Shown: piece after piece, positions 39,814 to 48,450 of the stretch
Numbering within the stretch: the first letter of the stretch is position 1
How the letters are laid out: the number at the start of each line of letters is the position of its first letter
Origin: Marilutibacter spongiae
Lineage (GTDB): Bacteria; Pseudomonadota; Gammaproteobacteria; Xanthomonadales; Xanthomonadaceae
NCBI RefSeq assembly: GCF_014145325.1
Contig: NZ_JACHTF010000016.1
Span: forward strand, 1-64,000
DNA length: 64,000 bases
Direction of reading: 5' to 3'
Notes under the pieces: model-generated
What the model was told of the DNA's origin: nothing
Seen by the model: only the letters and a program-made list of their open reading frames with translations
Databases searched by the model: none
Made by a program: the position numbers and the translations under genes

Positions 39814-41283
39814 TCAGCGACCGGCGACGGTTTCCCGTGCCGGCAGGCGCGAGGGCCAGCCCCCGGCCAGGGCGCGATAGACGCCCACCGCCCCGCCGAC
39901 GCTACGGGTGCGTACGTCGGCCAGCGCGTCCTCGGCCTGCAGCCGGCTGCGTTCGGCGTCGAGCACTTCGAACAGGTCGGCCGCCCCCGCGTCGAAGCGC
40001 ACGCGCGCCAGTTCCGCGGCGCGGGCGCTGTCGGCGGCCGCCTGCGTGAGATGGGCGTCCTCGTCGCGGGCGCGGGCATAGCGCACGAGCGCGTTCTCGG
40101 TATCTTCCAGCGCGCGCAGCACGGTCTGCTGGTAACGCGCCAGCTCGCCTTCGGCGTCGGCGTCGGCCGCGGCGATGCGGGCACGCACGCGGCCGATGTC
40201 GAGGAAGGACCAGTCGATGCCGAGGGCGACCAGGCGCGTCTCGCTCGCGCGTTCGAACAGGGCGCTGCTGTCGATCGCCTGGCTGCCGATCAGGCCGCCC
40301 AGGGTGAAGCGCGGGAACAGGTCGGCGGTCGCCACGCCAATGCGCGCCGTGGCCGCGTGCAGGCGCTGCTCGGCCGCGCGCACGTCGGGTCGGCGCCGCA
40401 CCAGTTCGCCGGGCGTGCCTGGATCGAAGCGCGCCGGCAGTGCCGGCAGCGGACGCGGCTCGGACAGGACATCGCGCAGTGCCGCCGGCGCCTGCCCCGT
40501 GAGCACGGCCAGGCGATGCATCTGCACCGCTTCGGCGGCCTCCAGCGCGGGTACGCGGGCGAGCGTGCTCTCGAGCTGGGCGCGGGTGCGCGAGGTGTCG
40601 AACTCGGTGCCCCGCCCGGCCTCCAGGCGGGCGTCGACCAGGCGCAGGGTCTCGCGCTGGTTGTCGGCGTTGTCACGGGCCACGGCCAGGCGGGCCTGCA
40701 GGCCGCGCAGGTCGACGTAGCCGCCGACGACCTCGCCGATGATGGCGACCTGCAAGGCCTCCAGGTCGGCCGCGCTCGCGGCGGCATCGGCGCCCTGCGA
40801 CTCGACGCTGCGACGCACGCGGCCGAACAGGTCCAGCTCCCAGCTGGCGACGGCGCTGGCCTCGTAGGACTCGGCGTCGCGGGCGTCGCGCGGCACGCCA
40901 GGCAGCTGGTCGGCGCTGCTGCGGCCGTCGCTGGCGGTGGCGCTGGCGGTGACCGTGGGGAACCGGTCGAAGCGGGCGCCCCGCAGCAGGGCATTCGCGC
41001 GGTCGTAGCGCGAGAGGGCGATGCGCAGGTCGTGGTTGGCGAGCAGCGCCTCGTCGACCAGGCGGCTGAGCACCGGGTCGTCGAAGGCCTCCCAGAACGG
41101 CGCGTTGGCGTCGGGCGTGGCCTGCAGCGCGGCGGGCGCGCCTTCGGCGGCATCGAAGCGCGCCGGCAGCGGCATGTCCGGGCGGACATGGTCCGGCCCC
41201 ACGGCGCAGGCCGCCAGGGCCAGGGCCAGCGCGGCCGGCATCAGCGCGCGGGCGCGGGAGGCGAAGGGTATCGGGTCATGCAT
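39814..41283 (-). CDS. RND outer-membrane factor (OprM/NodT family lipoprotein)
   Basis: 489 residues. Lipobox ALAAC near residue 26, followed by GPDHVRPDMPLP, the usual start of NodT-type lipoproteins. Two OEP repeats contain LRIALSRYDRANALLRGARF and LRLVDARLEAGRGTEFDTSR, and the second half ARIAAADADAEGELARYQQT. It forms the trimeric channel that connects the pump to the outside. The gene overlaps the pump's stop codon by 8 bp (ATGCATGA), showing co-transcription; GGAG precedes the ATG at 41283. Confidence 0.93.
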   Translation of the reverse strand: MHDPIPFASRARALMPAALALALAACAVGPDHVRPDMPLPARFDAAEGAPAALQATPDANAPFWEAFDDPVLSRLVDEALLANHDLRIALSRYDRANALLRGARFDRFPTVTASATASDGRSSADQLPGVPRDARDAESYEASAVASWELDLFGRVRRSVESQGADAAASAADLEALQVAIIGEVVGGYVDLRGLQARLAVARDNADNQRETLRLVDARLEAGRGTEFDTSRTRAQLESTLARVPALEAAEAVQMHRLAVLTGQAPAALRDVLSEPRPLPALPARFDPGTPGELVRRRPDVRAAEQRLHAATARIGVATADLFPRFTLGGLIGSQAIDSSALFERASETRLVALGIDWSFLDIGRVRARIAAADADAEGELARYQQTVLRALEDTENALVRYARARDEDAHLTQAAADSARAAELARVRFDAGAADLFEVLDAERSRLQAEDALADVRTRSVGGAVGVYRALAGGWPSRLPARETVAGR

Positions 41284-44200
41284 GGTAGCTCTCCATGTCG
41301 GAGGGGCCGTGCGCCGGGGCCGCCGCGGCGCGACGCGACACCAGCTTGCGCAGGGCCACGTAGAACACCGGCGTCAGGAACAGGCCGAACAGGGTCACGC
41401 CGAGCATGCCGGCGAACACGGTGATGCCGGTGGCCGAGCGCACTTCCGCGCCCGCGCCATGCGACAGCACCAGCGGCACGGTGCCGGCGATGAAGGCGAT
41501 CGAGGTCATCACGATCGGGCGCAGGCGCAGGCGGCAGGCTTCAAGCGCGGCCTCCACGATGCCCTTGCCCTGCATTTCCAGCTCGCGCGCGAACTCGACG
41601 ATCAGGATCGCGTTCTTGCAGGCCAGGCCCATCAGCACCACCAGGCCGACCTGGACGAACACGTTGTTGTCGCCACCGGTGAGCTTCACGCCCAGCAGGG
41701 CCGAGAGCATGCACATCGGCACGATCAGGATCACCGCCAGCGGCAGGGTCCAGCTTTCGTACAGCGCGGCCAGCACCAGGAAGGCCAGCAGGATGGCCAG
41801 CGGGAACACCACCAGCGCCGCGTTGCCCTGGGTCGCCTGCTGGTAGCTCAGGTCGGTCCATTCGATGCTCATGCCGTTGGGCAGGACCTGCGCGGCGAGC
41901 TGCTCCAGCGTGCCCATGGCCTGGGCGGAGGAGAGCATGCGCGGGTCGGCCTCGCCTGCGAGGTCGGCGGCGGGATAGCCGTTGTAGCGCAGTACCGGGT
42001 CGGGACCGAAGGTCTGCTTGACGCTGACCATCGAGCCGATCGGCACCATCTCGCCGCGGTCGTTGCGGGTGCGCAGGTTGGCGATGTCCTCGACGCTGTC
42101 GCGGAACGAGCCGTCGGCCTGGGCGATGACCTGCCAGGTGCGGCCGAACTGGTTGAAGTCGTTGACGTAGGCCGAGCCCAGGTAGGTCTGCAGGGTGTCG
42201 AACAGTTCGGTCATCGACACGCCCTGCGCCTTGGCCTTGACCCGGTCGACCTCGGCGTCGAGCTGCGGCACGTTGGCCTGGTAGCTGGTGATCGGGAAGC
42301 CCATGCCCGGGGTCTGCGAGATCGCCCCCTGGAAGCCGTTGACGGCGTTCTGCAGGGCGCCGTATCCCAGGTTGGCGCGGTCCTCGATGAACAGCTGGTA
42401 GCCCGAACCGTTGCCCAGGCCGAGGATCGGCGGCGGCATGAACGAGAAGGTGAAGCCTTCCTGCAGCCCGCCGATCTTCTGGTTGATCTCGGCGTTGATC
42501 TCCTCGGCGGTGCGGCTGCGCTTGCTGAAGGGCTCGAGCGGGAAGAAGGCCACGCCGCTGTTGGGGGTATTGGTGAACTGCAGCGGGTTCAGGCCCGGGA
42601 AGGCGATCGAGTGCGAGACGCCCTCGGTCTCCATGGCGATGTCGCTGACCTTCTGCAACAGCGCGTCGGTGCGCGCGATCGACGCGCCCTCGGGCAGCTT
42701 CACGCCGGCGATCAGGTACAGCTTGTCCTGGATCGGGATGAAGCCCGCCGGCACCGCGTGGAACATGAAGCCGGTCGCCGCCAGCAGCACGGCGTAGACG
42801 GCGAACACCGCGCCGCGCTTGCCGAGCGTCCTCGACACCGTGCGCTGGTACGTGTCCGAGCTGGTGTTGAAGAAGCGGTTGAAGGCGGCGAACAGGCGCC
42901 CGAAAAGGCGGTCGATCAGGCGCGAGGCGCCGTCCTTCTTCGCACCGTGCGGCTTGAGCAGGCGCGCGGCCAGGGCCGGCGAAAGGGTCAGCGAGTTGAT
43001 CGCCGAGATCACCGTGGAGATCGCAATGGTGACCGCGAACTGCTTGTAGAACTGGCCGGTGACGCCCGACAAGAAGGCCATCGGCACGAACACCGCGCAC
43101 AGCACCAGGGCGATCGCGATGATCGGGCCGGACACTTCCTTCATGGCCAGGTGGGCCGCATGCAGCGGCGCGGCGCCCTCCTCGATGTGGCGCTCGACGT
43201 TCTCGACCACGACGATCGCGTCGTCGACCACGATGCCGATCGCCAGCACCAGGCCGAACAGGCTCAGGGTGTTGATCGAGAAGCCCAACAGGTACAGCGC
43301 GGCGAAGGTGCCGACCACCGACACGGGCACCGCGATCAGCGGGATGATCGAGGCGCGCCAGGTCTGCAGGAACAGGATCACCACCAGCACCACCAGGACG
43401 ACGGCCTCGAGCAGGGTGGTCACCACGGCCTTGATCGAGTCGCGCACGAAGATGGTGGTGTCGTAGACGGCCTCGTACTTCACGCCCTCCGGGAAGCGCT
43501 GTGCGACCTCGTCCATGCTCGCGATGACCTGCTCCTGGATGTCCAGCGCGTTCGCGCCGGGCGCCTGGAAGATGCCGATGCCGACCGCGTTCTTGCCGTC
43601 CAGCTGCGAGCGCAGGGTGTAGTCGCTGGCGCCCAGCTCCAGGCGGGCGACGTCGGACAGGCGCACGATCTCGCCGTCGTCGCCGGCCTTGAGCACGATG
43701 TCGCCGAACTCCTGCTCGGTGCGCAGGCGGCCCTGGGCGTTGATCAGGGTCAGGAAGTCGCTGCTGGGCATCGGCTCGGCGCCGATCTGGCCGGCCGACA
43801 CCTGCACGTTCTGCTCGCGCATCGCGCGGACGACGTCGCTGGCGGTCAGGTCGCGCGCGGCGATCTTGTCCGGGTCCAGCCACGCGCGCATGGCGTAGTC
43901 GCCACCACCGAACACCTGGGCGTCGCCGACGCCGGGGATGCGCGCGAGCGCGTCCTTCACGTGCAGGCGGGCGTAGTTGCGCAGGTACAGGGTGTCGTAC
44001 TTGCCGTCGGGCGAGGTCAGGTGCACGACCATCAGGAAGGTCGGCGACTGCTTCTGGGTGGTCACGCCCTGGCGCCGCACGTCCTCGGGCAGGCGCGCGA
44101 GCGCCTGGCTGACGCGGTTCTGCACGCGCACCGCGGCGTCGTCGGCGTCGGTGCCGGGGCGGAAGGTGACGGTGATGACGAGCACGCCGTCGGAGCCGGC

Positions 44201-44449
44201 GACGGACTTGATGTACATCATGTCCTCCACGCCGTTGATCGCTTCCTCCAGCGGCGTGGCCACGGTCTCGGCGATCACCTTGGGGTTGGCGCCGGGATAG
44301 ACCGTGCGCACCACCACCGAGGGCGGCACCACTTCCGGGTATTCGCTGACCGGCAGGATCGGGATCGCGATCAGGCCGGCGGCGAAGATCACGATCGACA
44401 GCACGGCGGCGAAGATCGGCCGGTCGATGAAGAATTTCGAGAAGTCCAT
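41276..44449 (-). CDS. RND multidrug efflux permease (MexF-like, HAE1 family)
   Basis: 1057 residues, twelve helices and two large periplasmic loops. The start MDFSKFFIDRPIFAAVLSIV and EYPEVVPPSVVVRTVYPGAN resemble MexF/OqxB more than AcrB. The proton-relay region GIVVDDAIVVVENVERH in helix 4 carries the two essential Asp residues. Later VGLACKNAILIVEFARELE is helix 10 with its Lys. It exports amphiphilic drugs by the rotating-trimer mechanism. AAGGA is seven bases before the ATG at 44449; the frame extends 51 codons upstream without coding character. Flanked by its adaptor and outer-membrane genes. Confidence 0.95.
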   Translation of the reverse strand: MDFSKFFIDRPIFAAVLSIVIFAAGLIAIPILPVSEYPEVVPPSVVVRTVYPGANPKVIAETVATPLEEAINGVEDMMYIKSVAGSDGVLVITVTFRPGTDADDAAVRVQNRVSQALARLPEDVRRQGVTTQKQSPTFLMVVHLTSPDGKYDTLYLRNYARLHVKDALARIPGVGDAQVFGGGDYAMRAWLDPDKIAARDLTASDVVRAMREQNVQVSAGQIGAEPMPSSDFLTLINAQGRLRTEQEFGDIVLKAGDDGEIVRLSDVARLELGASDYTLRSQLDGKNAVGIGIFQAPGANALDIQEQVIASMDEVAQRFPEGVKYEAVYDTTIFVRDSIKAVVTTLLEAVVLVVLVVILFLQTWRASIIPLIAVPVSVVGTFAALYLLGFSINTLSLFGLVLAIGIVVDDAIVVVENVERHIEEGAAPLHAAHLAMKEVSGPIIAIALVLCAVFVPMAFLSGVTGQFYKQFAVTIAISTVISAINSLTLSPALAARLLKPHGAKKDGASRLIDRLFGRLFAAFNRFFNTSSDTYQRTVSRTLGKRGAVFAVYAVLLAATGFMFHAVPAGFIPIQDKLYLIAGVKLPEGASIARTDALLQKVSDIAMETEGVSHSIAFPGLNPLQFTNTPNSGVAFFPLEPFSKRSRTAEEINAEINQKIGGLQEGFTFSFMPPPILGLGNGSGYQLFIEDRANLGYGALQNAVNGFQGAISQTPGMGFPITSYQANVPQLDAEVDRVKAKAQGVSMTELFDTLQTYLGSAYVNDFNQFGRTWQVIAQADGSFRDSVEDIANLRTRNDRGEMVPIGSMVSVKQTFGPDPVLRYNGYPAADLAGEADPRMLSSAQAMGTLEQLAAQVLPNGMSIEWTDLSYQQATQGNAALVVFPLAILLAFLVLAALYESWTLPLAVILIVPMCMLSALLGVKLTGGDNNVFVQVGLVVLMGLACKNAILIVEFARELEMQGKGIVEAALEACRLRLRPIVMTSIAFIAGTVPLVLSHGAGAEVRSATGITVFAGMLGVTLFGLFLTPVFYVALRKLVSRRAAAAPAHGPSDMESYHA

Positions 44450-44608
44450 GCGGGGTTCCTTGTTGCGCTGGGCTGCAACGGTTCTGTCGCCGGCCCACGC
44501 GCGGGGCGTGGACCGGTTTCGGGTGCGTCCCCCGCCGCGACTGGCGCGGCCTGGGGGTCGGGAGCTGTCGGCTTCCGCGCGGATGCGCGGGGGTGGAGCC
44601 ACGGACCT

Positions 44609-44653
44609 GCCGGCCCTTCCGCACCGGGGGGAGGGATGCGCGGAAGGGCCGGC
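44609..44653 (-). promoter_or_regulatory. Long perfect hairpin between adaptor and permease genes
   Basis: GCCGGCCCTTCCGC (44609-44622) and its exact complement (44640-44653) give a 14-bp perfect stem around a 17-base G-rich loop inside the 246-bp adaptor-permease gap. No T-run follows. It may stabilise, process or attenuate the mRNA. The rest of the gap shows no gene. Confidence 0.6.
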
Positions 44654-44695
44654 GCCGCTATGCCGCGGAGGGCGACGCGCCGGACGAGGACGGCG

Positions 44696-45964
44696 TCATC
44701 GGCTCCCTCCCGCGGGCCCAGGGGAATCGGTGCCGGCGGCGGCGACCTGCGGCGAGGGCGGCGGCGCGCCCATCTCCACCGGCACCGGGGCGACCGGCAT
44801 GCCCGGGAAGAACACCTTCTGCACGCCGTGCACGATCACGCGGTCGTCCGCCTCCAGGCCGGACACGACCTCGCGCAGGCCGTTGACCTCGCGGCCGAGC
44901 ACGATGTCCTTGCGCGTGGCGGTGCTGCCCTCGCCGAGCACGTAGACGTACTTGCGGTCCTGGTCGGTGAGGACCGCCTTGCCGTCGACCAGCAGGGCCG
45001 GGTGGGCCTGGCTGCCCTGCAGGCGGACGCGGGCGAACTGGCCCGGGGTGAGGCGGCCGTCGGCGTTGGGCACGACGGCGCGGACCCGCAGGGTGCCGGT
45101 GTCGCTGTCGACCTGGTTGTCGACGAAGTCCACGCGCCCGGCGTGCGGGTAGCCGTCCTCGTTGGCCAGGCCGACCTCGACCGCATTGCCCTGCACGTCG
45201 GCGGCGGCGCTGTCGCCCGCCGCGACGGCCGCGGCCGCGTAGCCCTGCCAGGTCTGCTCGTCGGCCTCGAAGTAGACGTGCACCGGATCCATCGACACCA
45301 GGGTGGTCAGCACGGTGCTGTCGGCCTGGGCCAGGTTGCCGGTGGTGACCATGGCGCGACCGGCGCGACCTGAGATCGGCGCGCGCACCTCGGCGAACTG
45401 CAGGTCGAGGCGGGCGCGGTCGAGGGCGGCGTCGGCGGCGCGCACCGCGGCCTCGGCCTGCGAGCGGCTGGCGCGGCGGCTCTCGAACTCCTCGCGCGAG
45501 ATCGCCTTGGCATCGACCAGCGACTGCGCCCGCGCGTGCTGGGTGCGGGCCAGTTCGGCCTCGCTGCGCGCACGCGCCAGGTCGGCCTGGGCCTGCTCGA
45601 GTTCGGCTCGGTAGCGGCGCGGGTCGATCACGAACAGCAGGTCGCCCTTCTTGACGACCTGCCCCTCCTTGAAGGCGACGCGTTCGACGTAGCCGCTGAC
45701 ACGTGGCCGCAGTTCGACGGTCTCGACCGCGCGCACGCGGCCGGTGAAGTCGTCCCAGGGCTGCACGTCGCGACTGACGACGGGAGCGACGCTGACTTCC
45801 GGCGGCGGCGGCGCGCCGCCGGGGCTGGCTTCGCTGCCGCAGCCGGCCAGGACCACGGCGACGGCCAGGCCGAGGGTGAGCACCGGCAAGGGCAGGCCGC
45901 GGCCGGACTGGCTCTCGCGCCGGTGCGGGCGATGATGGAGGGCGTTGTGGGGAAGGCGGTTCAT
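44696..45964 (-). CDS. RND periplasmic adaptor (MexE-like, membrane fusion protein)
   Basis: 422 residues. The N terminus is basic (RLPHNALHHRPHRRESQSG) and is followed by a lipobox VVLAGC. ELRPRVSGYVERVAFKEGQV opens the lipoyl domain; an alpha-helical hairpin rich in Glu/Ala/Arg follows, then IRAPISGRAGRAMVTTG-type closing strand and a beta-barrel. It bridges pump and outer-membrane channel. The ATG at 45964 overlaps the SDR-like gene's stop codon (ATGA). Best relatives appear to be MexE/OqxA, matching the permease. Confidence 0.93.
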   Translation of the reverse strand: MNRLPHNALHHRPHRRESQSGRGLPLPVLTLGLAVAVVLAGCGSEASPGGAPPPPEVSVAPVVSRDVQPWDDFTGRVRAVETVELRPRVSGYVERVAFKEGQVVKKGDLLFVIDPRRYRAELEQAQADLARARSEAELARTQHARAQSLVDAKAISREEFESRRASRSQAEAAVRAADAALDRARLDLQFAEVRAPISGRAGRAMVTTGNLAQADSTVLTTLVSMDPVHVYFEADEQTWQGYAAAAVAAGDSAAADVQGNAVEVGLANEDGYPHAGRVDFVDNQVDSDTGTLRVRAVVPNADGRLTPGQFARVRLQGSQAHPALLVDGKAVLTDQDRKYVYVLGEGSTATRKDIVLGREVNGLREVVSGLEADDRVIVHGVQKVFFPGMPVAPVPVEMGAPPPSPQVAAAGTDSPGPAGGSR

Positions 45965-47010
45965 GACGGGAGATCCTTGTCCGGGGAGGAGGGGGAGGCG
46001 CAGGTCGGCAACAGTCCTCGCAACAGCCTGCGCGCCGCCTGCTGACAACCCTCTGTCAGCAGGCGGGACGCACGGGCGTCGGGGTCCGTCGTCGGAGTGG
46101 ACGGGGCGGGGGCGCCGGGCGTGACGCTCCCGTTGGCGGGCCGTGACTGGAAGGACGTTCCAGGCGGCCCCGGTTCGACACCGGCGTCCATGCGGGACGT
46201 CGCGTCGGCACCGGTCGCCACGGGGGCGTCACCGGCGGGCGGGGTGGACTCTACGACCTCAAGCGAACTCGAGGTCAAGCCCTCGGGCGGCAATGCCGCG
46301 GCGAGGGCGGGTTCGGCGAACTGCACCACCGCCGGCAGGGGACTGGAACGGCAATCGCGATCGATCAGGGCCAGGGCCCGCTGGCCGACGGCGCGTGCAC
46401 TGGGCCAGTCGGGGTGCTGGCTGGCCTGACGCGGGTCGATGCAGACGGGACGCGACACGCTGAGCAGGTGCACGCGCACGTCCTGGCGGCGCGCCTCGTC
46501 GTGCAGCACCCGGGCCATCATCCGCAGCGCCGCGGCGCCGACCGAGCGGTGGCCATAGCCGGCCCAGGGCCGCTCGTCGCCGGGGCCGCCGATGAGCACG
46601 TAGGTACGGTTGTGGCCGCGCTCCGACAGCAGCGGCAGCAACTGCCGAGCGGCCGCGAGATGTGGCAGCAGGTCCTCGTCCAGGCGCCGGCGCAGGGCCT
46701 CGGCGGGCTGGTCGAGCAGGCGTCCAGGCCCGGCATGGCCGCACAGGCAGGCGACCATGCCGCCGAGCGGCCGGTCCAGCGCGCGCAGGCGTTCGGCCAG
46801 CGCCGCGCCCTCGCGATCGTCGGCCACCGCGCCGGCGACCACCGTCAGCAGGCCACGCGGCGCCCGGGCCTGCAGCTCGGCAAGCGCATCGGCCTGGCGG
46901 GCGACCGCGATGACGCCGCGGCGGCGCGCCAGCACGGCCTGCACCACGCCGCGGCCGATGCCGCCGTCGGCGCCCAGGACGAGCACGGGGGCGAGCGTTG
47001 TCCCGGTCAC
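45961..47010 (-). CDS. SDR-like Rossmann protein with atypical active site, in efflux operon
   Basis: 349 residues. The first 240 follow the short-chain dehydrogenase/reductase fold: VLGADGGIGRG dinucleotide loop, GMVACLCGHAGPG in place of NNAG, and a helix starting GYGHRSVGAAALRM. The expected YxxxK reads Y152-G-H-R-S156, so the catalytic Lys is missing, and the usual Ser site reads LIGGPGDE. The last 110 residues are Pro/Ser/Thr-rich and look disordered. It may be a sensor or non-classical enzyme rather than a standard oxidoreductase. Start GTG at 47010 with GGGAGG upstream. Its stop overlaps the adaptor gene and its start overlaps the small membrane gene. Confidence 0.8.
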   Translation of the reverse strand: MTGTTLAPVLVLGADGGIGRGVVQAVLARRRGVIAVARQADALAELQARAPRGLLTVVAGAVADDREGAALAERLRALDRPLGGMVACLCGHAGPGRLLDQPAEALRRRLDEDLLPHLAAARQLLPLLSERGHNRTYVLIGGPGDERPWAGYGHRSVGAAALRMMARVLHDEARRQDVRVHLLSVSRPVCIDPRQASQHPDWPSARAVGQRALALIDRDCRSSPLPAVVQFAEPALAAALPPEGLTSSSLEVVESTPPAGDAPVATGADATSRMDAGVEPGPPGTSFQSRPANGSVTPGAPAPSTPTTDPDARASRLLTEGCQQAARRLLRGLLPTCASPSSPDKDLPS

Positions 47011-47264
47011 GGGATTTTACCTCCCGCATACGGGACATTGTCCCGGGAGCGGGCCAAGTCGACGAGGGCCCCGAGGCTGGGCAGCAGCAGCAGCAGGGCC
47101 GGCAGGCCGAGCACGAACGCGAGCACCCACGCCACCATCCAGGCTTCCGCACGACCGGCCATGAGGCCTTCGTGGACCACGGACACGGCCACGCCACCCA
47201 GCAACAGCAGGGCAATCAGCATGGTCGGCAGGTACACGCGGCGGAGCAGGCGAGGCGGCAGCAT
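47007..47264 (-). CDS. Small two-helix membrane protein (DUF2798-like), first gene of efflux operon
   Basis: 85 residues with two hydrophobic segments (LPTMLIALLLLGGVAVSVVH and WVLAFVLGLPALLLLLPSLG). Size, position of the helices and the VYLPTMLI start recall DUF2798 proteins, but the match is by eye. The ATG at 47264 has GGGAG seven bases upstream. Its TGA overlaps the GTG of the SDR-like gene (GTGA), so it heads a five-gene operon with the RND pump. Function unknown. Confidence 0.7.
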   Translation of the reverse strand: MLPPRLLRRVYLPTMLIALLLLGGVAVSVVHEGLMAGRAEAWMVAWVLAFVLGLPALLLLLPSLGALVDLARSRDNVPYAGGKIP

Positions 47265-47314
47265 GGGGGGCTCCCGTGGAAACTGGTGGCCAGACTACGC
47301 CGCCGGGCGGTACT

Positions 47315-47347
47315 TGATTAGTCGGCAAATCAGGGAATAATTGTTCC
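47315..47347. promoter_or_regulatory. Candidate LysR-type operator between efflux operon and regulator
   Basis: Two inverted repeats lie in the only AT-rich part of the 123-bp divergent gap: TGATT-N8-AATCA (47315-47332) and GGAATAATTGTTCC (47334-47347, 12 of 14 positions symmetric). LysR-type regulators bind such elements between their own gene and a divergent target. It therefore probably controls both directions. Confidence 0.5.
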
Positions 47348-47387
47348 GCAATCGGTCCAATACCCCTCTCCCCTCCAGGAACCCCCC

Positions 47388-48440
47388 ATGGCCCGCGATC
47401 TCAACGACACCCTGATCTTCGTCAAGGTGGTGGAAGCCGGAAGCTTCATCGGCGCCGCCCGCACCCTGCGCCTGCCCAAGACCTCGGTCAGCCGCAAGGT
47501 GCAGGAACTGGAAACCCGCCTGGGCGCGCAACTGCTCCACCGCACGACCCGCAAGCTCGGCCTGACCGAGGCGGGCAAGGTCTATTACGAGCACTGCCAG
47601 CGCATCGCGCGCGAACTGGACGAGGCCGAGAGCGCGGTCGGCCAGCTGCAGGCCGGCCCGCGCGGCTGGCTGCGGGTGACCGCGCCCTACTCGCTGGGCA
47701 TCGACCGGATCTCGCCCCTGCTGGGCGAGTTCCACGCGCGCCATCCCGAGGTCCGGGTCGAGATGGTGCTCAGCAACGACACCCTCGACCTGGTCGACAA
47801 GGAGATCGACGTGGCCCTGCGCCTGGGCTCGCTCCCCGACTCCAACCTGGTCGCCCGGCGCCTGGGCGTGCTGCGCACGCAGATCTACGCCAGCCCCCAC
47901 TACATCGAGCGACATGGCGAGCCGCTGCATCCGGACGAGCTGCAGCACCATCGCACCCTGGCGATGAGCAAGAACCGACGCAACGGACAGTTCAGCTGGA
48001 CCCTGGACGGCGGCGACGGGCCGGTCGACTACCGCATCGACCCGGTGATGGTCGCCAACGACCCGGCGGCGCTGAGCGGCGCGATGCTGTGCGGCGAGGC
48101 GATGCTGCTGACCATCGCCGCCAAGGTCCGGCCGTATGTCGAGAAGGGCTACCTCAAGCGCGTGCTCGATGGCTGGAACGGGCCGGAGTACGAATTCAAC
48201 GCGGTGTTCCCGCGCGGGCACGTGCAGTCGCCCAAGGTGCGTGCGTTCGTCGATTTCCTGGTCGAACGCGTCAACATGGACGTCGACTACATGGAGCACA
48301 TGTGCCCGGACGTGCGCCGTACCTGCCAGCAGGGGGCGGCCGCGCACGATGCGGTCATCCGCGCCGAACTCGACAAGGCCTCGGCGGCGGCGAGCACGCG
48401 CAAGGCGCTTGGCAAGGTACGCGAGAAGACCGCGGCCTGA
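47388..48440 (+). CDS. LysR family transcriptional regulator
   Basis: 350 residues. N-terminal winged helix-turn-helix (DTLIFVKVVEAGSFIGAAR, LPKTSVSRKVQELETRLGAQ) and the two-lobed substrate domain (GWLRVTAPYSLGIDRISPLL, EVRVEMVLSNDTLDLVDKEI). About 50 residues of charged tail (MCPDVRRTCQQG...) go beyond the usual 300. It belongs to the subgroup with a DUF-like CPDVRRTC extension often seen beside efflux genes. It is divergent from the MexEF-like operon, a layout that fits a local activator or repressor, though MexT orthology is not claimed. Start ATG at 47388 with AGGA upstream. Confidence 0.92.
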   Translation: MARDLNDTLIFVKVVEAGSFIGAARTLRLPKTSVSRKVQELETRLGAQLLHRTTRKLGLTEAGKVYYEHCQRIARELDEAESAVGQLQAGPRGWLRVTAPYSLGIDRISPLLGEFHARHPEVRVEMVLSNDTLDLVDKEIDVALRLGSLPDSNLVARRLGVLRTQIYASPHYIERHGEPLHPDELQHHRTLAMSKNRRNGQFSWTLDGGDGPVDYRIDPVMVANDPAALSGAMLCGEAMLLTIAAKVRPYVEKGYLKRVLDGWNGPEYEFNAVFPRGHVQSPKVRAFVDFLVERVNMDVDYMEHMCPDVRRTCQQGAAAHDAVIRAELDKASAAASTRKALGKVREKTAA

Positions 48441-48450
48441 GCGCGCCCGC

